Below, piece by piece: positions 15,727-23,673 of a stretch of 64,000 nt of DNA. Made by a program: the position numbers and the translations under genes. Origin of the DNA: Oscillospiraceae bacterium (GTDB taxonomy: Bacteria > Bacillota > Clostridia > Oscillospirales > Ruminococcaceae). Every line of letters begins with the position of its first letter. Position 1 is the first letter of the stretch. The DNA lies in assembly GCA_003531585.1 (NCBI GenBank), contig DQFX01000012.1:1-64000 (forward strand), in the 5' to 3' direction. Under the pieces are notes generated by a model, which saw only the letters and a program-made list of their open reading frames with translations, made no database searches and was not told the origin of the DNA.

Positions 15727-17010
15727 TTACTCGGTAACTTCCTCGATCTTAGCGGAATCGCGAACGAGGTCGAGAGCCTTCTCGATCTTGAGGTCGTTCT
15801 TGATAGCGTCAGCGGGAACAGCTGCCTTGATCTTGTCAACATCCATCTTGTACTGCTCAGCCATATCAGCGTATTCCTTCTCAACGTCCTCATCGGAAAC
15901 GGTGATGTTCTCAAGCTCAGCGATCTTCTCGAGTGCAAGGCGGAGGTCAACCTGGCGCTTAGCAACCTCGGTGAAGTTAGCTCTGAACTGATCCATGGTA
16001 ACGCCTGTGTACTTAAGGTAATCCTCAACGCTGATGCGGTTTCTTGCGCTCCACTCGCGGACGATCTCGTCGATACGGCGCTGATACATAACCTGCGGAA
16101 CCTCAGCCTTCATCTTGCCGATAACTGCGTCAACAAGCGCGTTGTCGAGGTTTGTGGAAGCCTCGTCAGCGGCTGCCTTCTCAAGCTTGGACTTGATGTC
16201 AGCCTTGTACTCGTCGAGGGTATCGAACTCGCTTACATCCTTAACGAACTCGTCGTCAACGTTCGGAAGCTCCTTACCCTTGATCTCGTGCAGCTTGCAC
16301 TTGAATACAGCGGGCTTGCCAGCGAGATTCTCAGCCTGATAGTGCTCAGGGAATGTTACGTTAACATCGAAGTCCTCGCCGATATTCTTACCAGCAACCT
16401 GCTCCTCGAAGCCGGGGATAAAGGAACCGGAACCAAGCTCCAGCGGGAACTTTTCACCCTTGCCGCCCTCAAAAGCTACGCCGTCGAGGAAGCCCTCGAA
16501 GTCGATAACAGCGGTATCGCCGATCTGAGCTGCTCTGTCCTCAATGGAGATGCTTCTTGCGTTTCTGTTGCGGATCTTATCGATCTCAGCGTCAACAGCA
16601 GCGTCATCTACAGTCTTGGTCGTTTTCTTGACTTCTAATCCCTTGTAGTCAGAAATTTCTACTACCGGCTTAGTGATGATGTCAGCCTTGAACTTAACGC
16701 CGTTCTCCTTGCTTACCTCGACTACCTCGGTGTTCTCAACGTCAACAACGTCGAGACCGGTCTTGTCGATAACTGCAACGATATTCTGGTTGTACAGACT
16801 GTTTACTGCGTCATCATAGAAAACGCTCTCGCCGTACTGAGCCTCGATAACCTTGCGGGGAGCCTTGCCCTTGCGGAAGCCGGGGACAGTGATGCTCTTC
16901 TTTCTCTTGTTGTAAGCTGCGGAGATCGCGTTCTCAAACTCCTCTGCGGTGAAAGAGAACTCGATAGCTGTAGTATTAGTCGCTGTGTTGTTCTGGGAAA
17001 TGATTTCCAT
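15727..17010 (-). CDS. tig: Trigger factor, ribosome-associated prolyl isomerase chaperone
   Basis: The 427-residue length is typical. The N-terminal ribosome-binding domain contains the signature GFRKGKAPRKVIEAQYG (near 45-61), which docks on ribosomal protein L23. The middle FKBP-like isomerase domain includes GDTAVIDFEGFLDG and FIPGFEEQ. The C-terminal helical domain forms the chaperone cradle. Trigger factor shelters nascent chains at the exit tunnel. It is the first gene of the tig-clpP-clpX group, 51 bases after a metallophosphoesterase gene. Confidence 0.97.
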   Translation of the reverse strand: MEIISQNNTATNTTAIEFSFTAEEFENAISAAYNKRKKSITVPGFRKGKAPRKVIEAQYGESVFYDDAVNSLYNQNIVAVIDKTGLDVVDVENTEVVEVSKENGVKFKADIITKPVVEISDYKGLEVKKTTKTVDDAAVDAEIDKIRNRNARSISIEDRAAQIGDTAVIDFEGFLDGVAFEGGKGEKFPLELGSGSFIPGFEEQVAGKNIGEDFDVNVTFPEHYQAENLAGKPAVFKCKLHEIKGKELPNVDDEFVKDVSEFDTLDEYKADIKSKLEKAAADEASTNLDNALVDAVIGKMKAEVPQVMYQRRIDEIVREWSARNRISVEDYLKYTGVTMDQFRANFTEVAKRQVDLRLALEKIAELENITVSDEDVEKEYADMAEQYKMDVDKIKAAVPADAIKNDLKIEKALDLVRDSAKIEEVTE

Positions 17011-17061
17011 GGTATTGTATTCCTTCCTTGTCCAAGTGGACGTATTTTCAGATCCGCAGTA

Positions 17062-17754
17062 TTATCTGCGTTCAATTAAAACCGGGTCGAAACCCACACC
17101 GTCGGCGGAGACCAGACGGTAATCTATTCCGTTCCTGATGCCGTTGATGGAGCCTTTAATGCTCGAACCGTGGAGATGAGCGTAGTAGCACCTCTTCACG
17201 CCGTAGCGCTGAAGGACATCGGTCAGATAAACGTTTTCTTCCGCGCGGTAAATCGGCGGATAATGTATGAAAGCAATAAGCTCGCCGCCGAGCTTGACGC
17301 CTTCCTTCAGGGAAGCCTCCAGCCGACCCGCCTCACGAAGCAGCACCTTCATATCCGGCTTCTCGCCGTTTTCGCTTATCCAGCCTCTGGTGCCGCAGAT
17401 GGACGCTCCCTCGACCAGATATGCATTGTTAAAAAGAAACTTTATCGAGCTGAATCCGTTGTCGCTCACAAACTTTGTGATCTTGTTCATCGTGGACCAC
17501 CACAAATCGTGGTTGCCCTTGACGAAAATTTTCTGACCCCGCAGCTTCGAGTGGATAAACTCGAGATCCTTGTAGCTCTCTTCCAGCTTCAGCGCCCAGG
17601 AGTGGTCGCCCAGCAGGACGACCGTATCTTCATCGGTGATCTTGCTGTTCCAGTTGGCTTCGATCTTTTCAACATGATTTCCCCACCCGGGAAAAATATC
17701 CATCGGCTTGTCAGTGCCGAGCGATAAGTGAAGGTCGCCTATTGTGTAAAGCAA
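17062..17754 (-). CDS. Calcineurin-like metallophosphoesterase
   Basis: The 230-residue protein shows the metal-binding blocks of the superfamily: GDLHL near the N-terminus, LLGDHSWA (the usual family form has Ile where His is found), KGNHDLWW, FIHYPP and AHLHG. These ligands hold two metal ions for hydrolysis of phosphomono- or diesters. The closest group is the cytosolic YkuE/serine-threonine phosphatase-like family common in Clostridia; its substrate is not known. It sits between thrC and tig without a functional link that I can see. Confidence 0.85.
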   Translation of the reverse strand: MLYTIGDLHLSLGTDKPMDIFPGWGNHVEKIEANWNSKITDEDTVVLLGDHSWALKLEESYKDLEFIHSKLRGQKIFVKGNHDLWWSTMNKITKFVSDNGFSSIKFLFNNAYLVEGASICGTRGWISENGEKPDMKVLLREAGRLEASLKEGVKLGGELIAFIHYPPIYRAEENVYLTDVLQRYGVKRCYYAHLHGSSIKGSINGIRNGIDYRLVSADGVGFDPVLIERR

Positions 17755-17776
17755 TGTCAGCCTCCGTTCTGAACCA

Positions 17777-19267
17777 TCAGGACTTCAGGAAGCTGCAAAC
17801 CACTTCAGGCATCTCCTGCTTTTCAACGGAGCCTGTGAAGCGGATCTCCTTGTTCTTGGTGGCTGCAAGAGGCGCAGGCATCTTTGTGCCGGTCTTTGCC
17901 TCAAGCTCAGCGATGTTCTTCCACTCGTCCTCAACGGGAGTGCCGCCGATTGCTTCGTAAACTGCGCCGCTGAACTTATAGGGGTTAGCGGTGGAAGCGA
18001 TAACGGTCTTGGTATCATCGCCGGTTGCCTTCTTATAGTCCTCATAAACCTTGACAGCGACAGCGGTATGCGTGTCGAGCAGGTAGTTGTAATTCTCAAA
18101 TGTGGACTTGATCTCTGCCTTGGTCTCAGCGTCGGAGCAGCAGCCAGCCCAGAACAGCTCGCCGATCTTCGTCTTTACATCAGCGGAGATCTCGTACCTT
18201 CCATCGGTCTTGAGCTTGCCGAACCAGTCGTTGATAACAGCGTCGTTGTCGCCGGAAAGGTGATACAGCAGACGCTCCAGGTTGGAGGAGATCAGGATAT
18301 CCATAGACGGGGAAACAGTTGTGTAGAACTTTCTGTTTCTGTCGTAAACGCCTGTGTTGATGAAATCAGTCAGTACGTTGTTACTGTTAGAAGCGCAGAT
18401 TAGCTTGTTTACCGGAATACCCATCAGCTTTGCATAGTAAGCCGCAAGGATATTGCCGAAGTTTCCGGTAGGAACGACTACGTTGATCTTCTCGCCGTAT
18501 TCGATCTCCTTGTTCTTGAGCAGCTCTGCGTATGTAGAAACGTAGTAAACGATCTGCGGAGCCAGTCTGCCCCAGTTGATGGAGTTAGCGCTGGACAGCA
18601 GGATATTGTTCTTTGCAAGTCTGTCGGCGATGGCCTTATCAGTGAAGATAGCCTTAACGCCGTTCTGGCAGTCATCGAAGTTGCCCTTTACAGCGCAAAC
18701 ATTGACGTTCTTGCCTTCCTGAGTGGTCATCTGGCGCTTCTGCATCTTGCTCACGCCGTCCTCAGGGTAGAACACGGAAATGCTCGTGCCGTCAACGTCC
18801 TTGAAGCCCTCGAGAGCAGCCTTGCCGGTATCGCCGGAGGTCGCAACGAGAATAGCGATCTGCTTTCCGTCAACGGTCTTCTTTGCAGAAGTAGTCAGCA
18901 GATAAGGCAGGATCTGGAGCGCCATATCCTTGAATGCGCAGGTCGGACCATGCCACAGCTCAAGCACATATGTGCCGGGAATGAGCTTTGCAAGCTCAGC
19001 GATGTTGTTGGAATCGAAGTTCTTGTCGTTGTACGCAGAATCCACGCAGTGACGGATCTCGTCAGCGGTGAAGTCTGTCAGCAGACGGCTGAAAACCTCG
19101 AAAGCCCTGTCGGCATAGCTCATGTCGCACATTGCAAGGATCTCGTCCTTGCTGAGCTGAGGAATGCTCTCGGGAACATACAGACCTCCCTCGTCTGAGA
19201 GACCTTTGGTGATAGCGTGCGCGCTAGTCACATTCAGGGCAGAGTTTCTCGTGCTTCTGTAATTCAT
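17777..19267 (-). CDS. thrC: Threonine synthase
   Basis: The 496-residue protein is of the longer PLP-dependent threonine synthase class. The N-terminal TRNSALNVTSAHAITKGL is the family opening, and the PLP lysine lies in GPTCAFKDMALQ (near 111). The glycine-rich phosphate-binding loop is PTGNFGNILAAYYAK. The enzyme converts O-phosphohomoserine to threonine as the last step of threonine biosynthesis. No other thr genes are nearby. The start ATG has GAAAGGACG upstream. Confidence 0.95.
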   Translation of the reverse strand: MNYRSTRNSALNVTSAHAITKGLSDEGGLYVPESIPQLSKDEILAMCDMSYADRAFEVFSRLLTDFTADEIRHCVDSAYNDKNFDSNNIAELAKLIPGTYVLELWHGPTCAFKDMALQILPYLLTTSAKKTVDGKQIAILVATSGDTGKAALEGFKDVDGTSISVFYPEDGVSKMQKRQMTTQEGKNVNVCAVKGNFDDCQNGVKAIFTDKAIADRLAKNNILLSSANSINWGRLAPQIVYYVSTYAELLKNKEIEYGEKINVVVPTGNFGNILAAYYAKLMGIPVNKLICASNSNNVLTDFINTGVYDRNRKFYTTVSPSMDILISSNLERLLYHLSGDNDAVINDWFGKLKTDGRYEISADVKTKIGELFWAGCCSDAETKAEIKSTFENYNYLLDTHTAVAVKVYEDYKKATGDDTKTVIASTANPYKFSGAVYEAIGGTPVEDEWKNIAELEAKTGTKMPAPLAATKNKEIRFTGSVEKQEMPEVVCSFLKS

Positions 19268-19298
19268 TGTTATCGTCCTTTCATAGACTGTTTTCTGC

Positions 19299-19691
19299 TT
19301 AGTTTACCGTGTAAACGCCATCGGTAGTGAATGCGTCCTCGTAGACGCGGATATCCACCACCCGGGGAGGTTCCCCCGCAAGCGTGACCTCGGCGATATC
19401 GTACCTCGGCTGAAGTCCGGTATCATTATCAGTAAGCCACAGATCCGCCGTCAGAATGATCCTGACCTGCTTGCGGCGATCCACTGCCTCAAGCCCGGAG
19501 ACCATGCTCCCGCGCTTCCGTGCCTTGACCTCGGTAAAAACCACGAATCCGCCGCATTTCGAGATCACGTCGACCTCGCCGCAGCGCCTGTGATAGTTCC
19601 GCGCAAGTATCTCATGACCGCGCTGCTCAAGCAGAGCGCACACGGCGTCCTCGCCCAGCCTGCCCTTCGCCTGATTACCGCGCTTATCCAT
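19299..19691 (-). CDS. YraN-family nuclease-fold protein (UPF0102)
   Basis: I place the start at the ATG at 19691, which overlaps the end of rnhB by 8 bases, giving 130 residues; an upstream extension is only the rnhB shadow. The family signature is clear: KGRLGEDAVCALLEQRGHEIL, then NYHRRCGEVDVI and VFTEVKARK. This is a restriction-endonuclease-like fold with the E-x-D...E-x-K catalytic pattern. YraN is often adjacent to rnhB, as here, but its cellular role is not established. Confidence 0.9.
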   Translation of the reverse strand: MDKRGNQAKGRLGEDAVCALLEQRGHEILARNYHRRCGEVDVISKCGGFVVFTEVKARKRGSMVSGLEAVDRRKQVRIILTADLWLTDNDTGLQPRYDIAEVTLAGEPPRVVDIRVYEDAFTTDGVYTVN

Positions 19692-20370
19692 GTTTCTCAC
19701 GCTTTTCGAAGTACTTCTTAAAGAAAGACTTCCTGTGTATTTCGCACAGTCCGAACTCGTCGACCGCAGCGTAGTGCGCCTTGGTTCCGTAGCCCTTGTG
19801 CTTTTCAAAGCCATACTGCGGATATTTCTCCGCCATCTGCTTCATGTATCTGTCCCTGGACACCTTCGCCAGAATGGAAGCCGCCGCGATACTTGCAGAC
19901 TTTGCGTCGCCCTTTATAACGTAACGCATCTGCACGTCCATCGACGGAAGCTGGTTTCCGTCGACAAGCACGATCCCGGCTTTCACACCGAGACCGCTGT
20001 AAGCCCGCTCCATCGCAAGGAAATCCGCCTGAAGTATGTTCAGCCGTTCTATCTCCTCAACGCTGGCGCTTGCTATGCAGTACGCACGCGCTTTCGAGAT
20101 TATCTCATCGAAAAGCGCCTCGCGCTTTTTCTCCGTCAGCTTCTTGCTGTCGTTTATGCCCTCGATGAAAACTCCCTCGTCAAAAATCACCGCAGCCGCG
20201 AAAACATCGCCGGCAAGCGGACCCCGACCAGCTTCGTCAATCCCGCAGACAACGCCGCATTCCGACCTTATCGCGCTGTCAAAGCCGAACAGGTCATGCT
20301 CGTTTTCCGCGTCAATCAATGTAAGCTGTTCCGGCTCATTTTGCCGGAAGTTCGAGGGTGATCCTGCCAA
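19684..20370 (-). CDS. rnhB: Ribonuclease HII
   Basis: The catalytic signature GIDEAGRGPLAG, followed by the DSKKLTEKKR block and SIAAASILAKVSRD, identifies RNase HII, which removes ribonucleotides embedded in DNA and RNA primers. The frame is open upstream to 20430, but the best initiation site is the TTG at 20370, 6 bases after AGAGGTG, giving 228 residues and a 35-base overlap with rbgA. The pairing with rbgA upstream and yraN downstream is a common Firmicutes arrangement. Confidence 0.92.
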   Translation of the reverse strand: MAGSPSNFRQNEPEQLTLIDAENEHDLFGFDSAIRSECGVVCGIDEAGRGPLAGDVFAAAVIFDEGVFIEGINDSKKLTEKKREALFDEIISKARAYCIASASVEEIERLNILQADFLAMERAYSGLGVKAGIVLVDGNQLPSMDVQMRYVIKGDAKSASIAAASILAKVSRDRYMKQMAEKYPQYGFEKHKGYGTKAHYAAVDEFGLCEIHRKSFFKKYFEKREKHG

Positions 20371-21190
20371 TTCGTCCACCTCTGTATTCGTCAAGAAACG
20401 TTGCCGCCGCCCTCTCGGTATCCGGAACACCTCCGGAAACGAGCATTCCGCGCGCCTTTGCGATATCCGTCAGGATATCCGGCTCGCCGGACAGCTTGTA
20501 GCGCGCGTTCAGAAGCTCCGGGTATTTCTCCCTCAGAACCTCCCCCAGCGCCCTTGCAAGCGCTTCCGTGTCCATAACATCATCTTTTATCGCCCCTGTG
20601 AACGCAAGCCGCTGAGCCGCAGTCTGATCGTCAAACTTCGGCCATAGAATGCCCGGCATGTCCAGCAGTTCAACATCTTTGTCGATGGAAACCCACTGCT
20701 TGCCGCGGGTAACGCCGGGCTTGTCGCCCACCTTGGTTTTCTTGGTTTTCGCCATTCTGTTGATGAACGAGCTTTTTCCCACATTCGGGATCCCCACGAC
20801 CATCAGCCTGAGCGCTTTTCCGATCATTCCGCGCTTTTTACGGCGCTCGATGAGGTCGGCAAGCATCGTCTTGACCTCCGGTAAAAACCGATTCAGTCCC
20901 TTGCCGCTTCGGCAGTCGCATGTGAGCACACGTATCCCGCGCTTCTCATAGTACTGCTTCCAGAGTCTGGTGGCATTCTCATCGGCGTAATCGCACTTGT
21001 TCATCAGAATAATGCGGGGCTTATCCTTGACCAGATCGTCCAGTATAGGATTCCTGCTGCTTTCCGGGATTCTTGCGTCCGTGATCTCCACAACCGCGTC
21101 GACCATCTTAAGGTCAGCCTCAATAAGCCGCTTCGTTTTGGTCATATGCCCCGGGAACCACTGGATATTTCCTACATCATTCATAACCAT
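20336..21190 (-). CDS. rbgA: Ribosome biogenesis GTPase YlqF/RbgA
   Basis: The 284-residue protein begins with the family opening IQWFPGHMTKTKR. It has the circularly permuted GTPase order: G4 MNKCD (near 57) comes before G1 GIPNVGKSSFINR (near 125), then G2/G3 GVTRGKQW and DMPGILWP. RbgA acts late in 50S subunit assembly. Start ATG overlaps the lepB stop (ATGGTTATGA), and a second in-frame ATG two codons later is possible. Neighbours lepB and rplS give the classical rplS-lepB-rbgA-rnhB order. Confidence 0.96.
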   Translation of the reverse strand: MVMNDVGNIQWFPGHMTKTKRLIEADLKMVDAVVEITDARIPESSRNPILDDLVKDKPRIILMNKCDYADENATRLWKQYYEKRGIRVLTCDCRSGKGLNRFLPEVKTMLADLIERRKKRGMIGKALRLMVVGIPNVGKSSFINRMAKTKKTKVGDKPGVTRGKQWVSIDKDVELLDMPGILWPKFDDQTAAQRLAFTGAIKDDVMDTEALARALGEVLREKYPELLNARYKLSGEPDILTDIAKARGMLVSGGVPDTERAAATFLDEYRGGRIGRITLELPAK

Positions 21191-21870
21191 GCAAAATTCT
21201 TTATCGGGAACAGGCGTACAAACGCTCTGCCCATGATCAAATCTGTGTCAACATCTCCAAGCATAAGGCTGCGGCTGTCAAGCGAGCGGTTTCTGTTATC
21301 GCCCATGACGAACACGCAGTGCTCCGGAACCACATGCTCCTCGCCGGAATGCCGGTCAAGCTTTGCAACTGTCGGAGCGGCGATGTAGTCCTCGTCAAGC
21401 AGCTCGAACTCAGTCTCGCCAGCCTTCTTGAGGAACACCTGCCCATTTTCAAAGTCAAACTTGATTGTATCGCCCTCAAGTGCGATAACGCGCTTGATGA
21501 TAGGCTCTCCGTAGTTCATTGTTGCCTGGTTCGGGATCCTGTCGGCCTCGAGCACAACGATATCTCCCCTGCTGGGCGTATAGAAGAAGTTGGTGGAAAG
21601 CACCCTGTCATTATTCTGCAGTGTATTCATCATTGATTCGCCGTCAACGGTTATCGACCTAAACACGAACAGATTCAGCAGAAGCATAGCAAGCACCGCG
21701 TAAACCAGACTTCCAGCCCAGTCGAGCGCACCCGCGAAAGGCTTGTATGAAGCCTTTTCAATATCAGAAGCCGCCTCTGCTGCCTTTTCGATTAGAGGAC
21801 GGTGATCCGCCTGTTTCTGCTTCAGCTCTTCAGTACCAGACTTCTCTTCCAGATTCTCGTTATCAGACAT
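21181..21870 (-). CDS. lepB: Signal peptidase I
   Basis: The 229-residue protein has a charged N-terminal cytoplasmic region of about 55 residues, one membrane helix (SLVYAVLAMLLLNLFVFR) and then the catalytic core. The nucleophile Ser is in VDGESMMNTL and the general-base Lys in IIKRVIALEGD; box E appears as GDNRNRSLDSR. It removes signal peptides from secreted proteins such as the surface protein at the left edge. It lies between rplS and rbgA. Confidence 0.95.
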   Translation of the reverse strand: MSDNENLEEKSGTEELKQKQADHRPLIEKAAEAASDIEKASYKPFAGALDWAGSLVYAVLAMLLLNLFVFRSITVDGESMMNTLQNNDRVLSTNFFYTPSRGDIVVLEADRIPNQATMNYGEPIIKRVIALEGDTIKFDFENGQVFLKKAGETEFELLDEDYIAAPTVAKLDRHSGEEHVVPEHCVFVMGDNRNRSLDSRSLMLGDVDTDLIMGRAFVRLFPIKNFAWL

Positions 21871-21901
21871 TGCACATACTCTTTCTCAATATCCACGCTA
21901 A

Positions 21902-21919
21902 GCCCCGCCGAAGCGGAGC
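21902..21919 (-). other. Stable TTCG-loop hairpin between rplS and lepB
   Basis: GCTCCGC-TTCG-GCGGGGC forms a 7-bp stem (one G-U pair) with a TTCG tetraloop on the minus strand, in the 80-base gap after rplS. There is no T-run, so it more likely marks RNA processing or stability than termination. Confidence 0.45.
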
Positions 21920-21950
21920 GTTGCATGAATGGGGAATTTGGTTTAACGAA

Positions 21951-22292
21951 TTAAACCTTGGACTTAACCTTAGCAGCCTTACCAACTCTGTCGCGGAGGT
22001 AGTACAGCTTAGCTCTGCGAACCTTACCGTTTCTAACGAGCTCTACCTTCTCAACTGTCGGAGAATGCAGCGGGAATACTCTCTCGATACCGCAGCCGTG
22101 AGCTACACGTCTAACGGTGAAAGTCTCGTTGATTCCGCCGTGCTTCTTAGCGATTACAGTACCCTCGAATACCTGGATACGGAACTTCTCGCCTTCCTTG
22201 ATCTTAACGTGAACCTTTACGAGGTCGCCGATCTCGATCTTGGGAGCCTCAGCCTTCATGCTGCCCTGCTCAATGAGTTTTAATGCGTCCAT
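21951..22292 (-). CDS. rplS: Large-subunit ribosomal protein L19
   Basis: The 113-residue protein matches bL19: PKIEIGDLVKVHVKIKEGEK, then EGTVIAKKHGGINETFTVRR and KVRRAKLYYLRDRVGK. It lies at the 30S-50S interface. The start ATG follows AGGAGG. It has its own consensus promoter and a structured 5' leader of about 160 bases, a common place for L19 autoregulation in Firmicutes. Confidence 0.97.
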   Translation of the reverse strand: MDALKLIEQGSMKAEAPKIEIGDLVKVHVKIKEGEKFRIQVFEGTVIAKKHGGINETFTVRRVAHGCGIERVFPLHSPTVEKVELVRNGKVRRAKLYYLRDRVGKAAKVKSKV

Positions 22293-22298
22293 AATTTT

Positions 22299-22444
22299 CC
22301 TCCTGATTTTTCGGACATTCTTGATAACGACTTATTCGTACACAAAAGTGCCGGGGAAACCCCGATAACAGCGGACTGTCCGTTTTTAATGTTTGGCTTA
22401 GCGCCGCGCATTAACACACATTATTCCGCAAAAACGCAGAATAA
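22299..22444 (-). ncRNA. Structured 5' leader of rplS, candidate L19 autoregulatory element
   Basis: In the transcript a first hairpin (22421-22444, TTATTCYGC arms) is followed by a domain closed by CGGACA/TGTCCG pairing (22377-22382 with 22312-22317). That domain encloses a smaller hairpin CGGGG-TTT-CCCCG (22352-22364). The closing stem ends about 8 bases before the ribosome binding site. L19 leaders are known in Firmicutes, but I cannot confirm that this matches a published consensus. Confidence 0.5.
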
Positions 22445-22464
22445 CGGATACTAAATGCTTTAAT

Positions 22465-22493
22465 ATTATACCATCTTTAAAGAAAAAAATCAA
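22465..22493 (-). promoter_or_regulatory. SigA-type promoter of rplS
   Basis: On the minus strand TTGATT (22488-22493), a 17-base spacer and a perfect TATAAT (22465-22470). It lies about 175 bases before the rplS start, giving the leader described separately. Confidence 0.85.
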
Positions 22494-22525
22494 GACCTTT
22501 TCGCAAACATTTCATACAAAATTGC

Positions 22526-23623
22526 CTAAAATCCCAAGTTTTTTATGTATAGTTCGTCGAATTCCGCGTAGAGTCGGTGCGAAACGTCCTCGGCTGAATC
22601 GCACAGCGCGTGTACTCTCTCCAGAAGCTGCGGCTGAACAAGGCAGTCGATAACACCCTGTTCGCCCGGAAGCCTGCACCAGCCGTACTTCTCCGCAAGC
22701 CCCTTCGGAACCGCACCTAGACCCGCCATAACCGCCGCGCCGCGTTCCGAGCCAAACGCTTCTCCGGAAACCACCATGCGCCCGAAAGAGCCAAGCTCCG
22801 ACGCGGTTTCGCCGAAAAGCTCCAGTCCCGCCCGTATGGAAGCCTTATCAGACTGCACAGCCCTGACGTCCGCCTGCGAAATGTAGAAATCCTCGCCGAT
22901 GTAGAACAGGTCGCGGTCGGTCATGATGCCGTCGCTGTCAAGCGCCCCGGCGTCCAGCATGACTCTGACCGCATTAACCGCCGCTGCCGCAGAGATTCCC
23001 ATGCCGTCGCCGTCGCCAGCGACGCTGTAGCAGATTGTTCCGTCCTTCTCCCGGTCGAGAAGCTCGATTGCGCCGGACTCCAGCGGCATTCCGCTTTCAA
23101 GAGCCGTGCCGTCAAGCCCTCCCTTCAGGGGTATCTCCGCGAACATCATCTTGTCGCCGGAAACCGCCGCCATTCTCAGTGAGCCAGTCACATCCGCCGC
23201 GATAACACTGCCTTCCTGCTGGATCGCCGCCGCCAGAACCGCCGTGAAATCCCCTCCTGCCCCGCCTGAAAGCATTGGCAGAATAGTTATTTCGATGTCC
23301 GGCGGCAGAAAAATATCAGACGGAGAAAGCAGCTCTTCCACAGCCATCGTAACGTCGGCGGGAGCCGCGAACCCAAGCCGTTTAACGGCATTTCCAGGAA
23401 CCGCGCCCTCCCGGAGCAGCCGTACAATCAGCGCCGAAACGACCTCGACCGCATTCTCATTCGTGAGAGTCACACCGAACGTCACCGCCCGGGCGAACCG
23501 TCTTTCAAGTGCCGTATCATAAAGCACCGCGCTGACAGAGTGCCGCGAAGCCAGACACGCCAGCACAAGCTCGGCGCTTCTCTCGCTCCGGTATTTTTCG
23601 AAAACCGTTCTTTCCTTTACCAT
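22526..23623 (-). CDS. Stand-alone ASKHA (DUF4445/RACo C-terminal type) domain protein
   Basis: The start is the ATG at 23623, 5 bases after GGAGGT; the frame further upstream is only open by chance. The 365-residue product resembles the ATP-binding ASKHA part of corrinoid-protein reductive activators: ADVTMAVEELL, PMLSGGAGGDFTA, DVTGSLRMAA, AGDGDGMGISAAAAVNA and ISQADVRAVQSDKASIRAG. The N-terminal 2Fe-2S ferredoxin domain of RamA/RACo proteins is absent, so electrons would need another source. No corrinoid methyltransferase is nearby. The role is open. Confidence 0.7.
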   Translation of the reverse strand: MVKERTVFEKYRSERSAELVLACLASRHSVSAVLYDTALERRFARAVTFGVTLTNENAVEVVSALIVRLLREGAVPGNAVKRLGFAAPADVTMAVEELLSPSDIFLPPDIEITILPMLSGGAGGDFTAVLAAAIQQEGSVIAADVTGSLRMAAVSGDKMMFAEIPLKGGLDGTALESGMPLESGAIELLDREKDGTICYSVAGDGDGMGISAAAAVNAVRVMLDAGALDSDGIMTDRDLFYIGEDFYISQADVRAVQSDKASIRAGLELFGETASELGSFGRMVVSGEAFGSERGAAVMAGLGAVPKGLAEKYGWCRLPGEQGVIDCLVQPQLLERVHALCDSAEDVSHRLYAEFDELYIKNLGF

Positions 23624-23640
23624 CTTACCTCCATAGCCAA

Positions 23641-23665
23641 AAGCCGCCCTTTTTGCGGGGCGGCA
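23641..23665 (-). terminator. Terminator-like hairpin between pyrB and the ASKHA gene
   Basis: GCCGCCC and GGGCGGC (arms 23659-23665 and 23644-23650) form a 7-bp GC stem with an 8-base loop on the minus strand, followed by TTTT then GG. The short T-run suggests partial termination after pyrB. Confidence 0.6.
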
Positions 23666-23673
23666 CGCATTTT

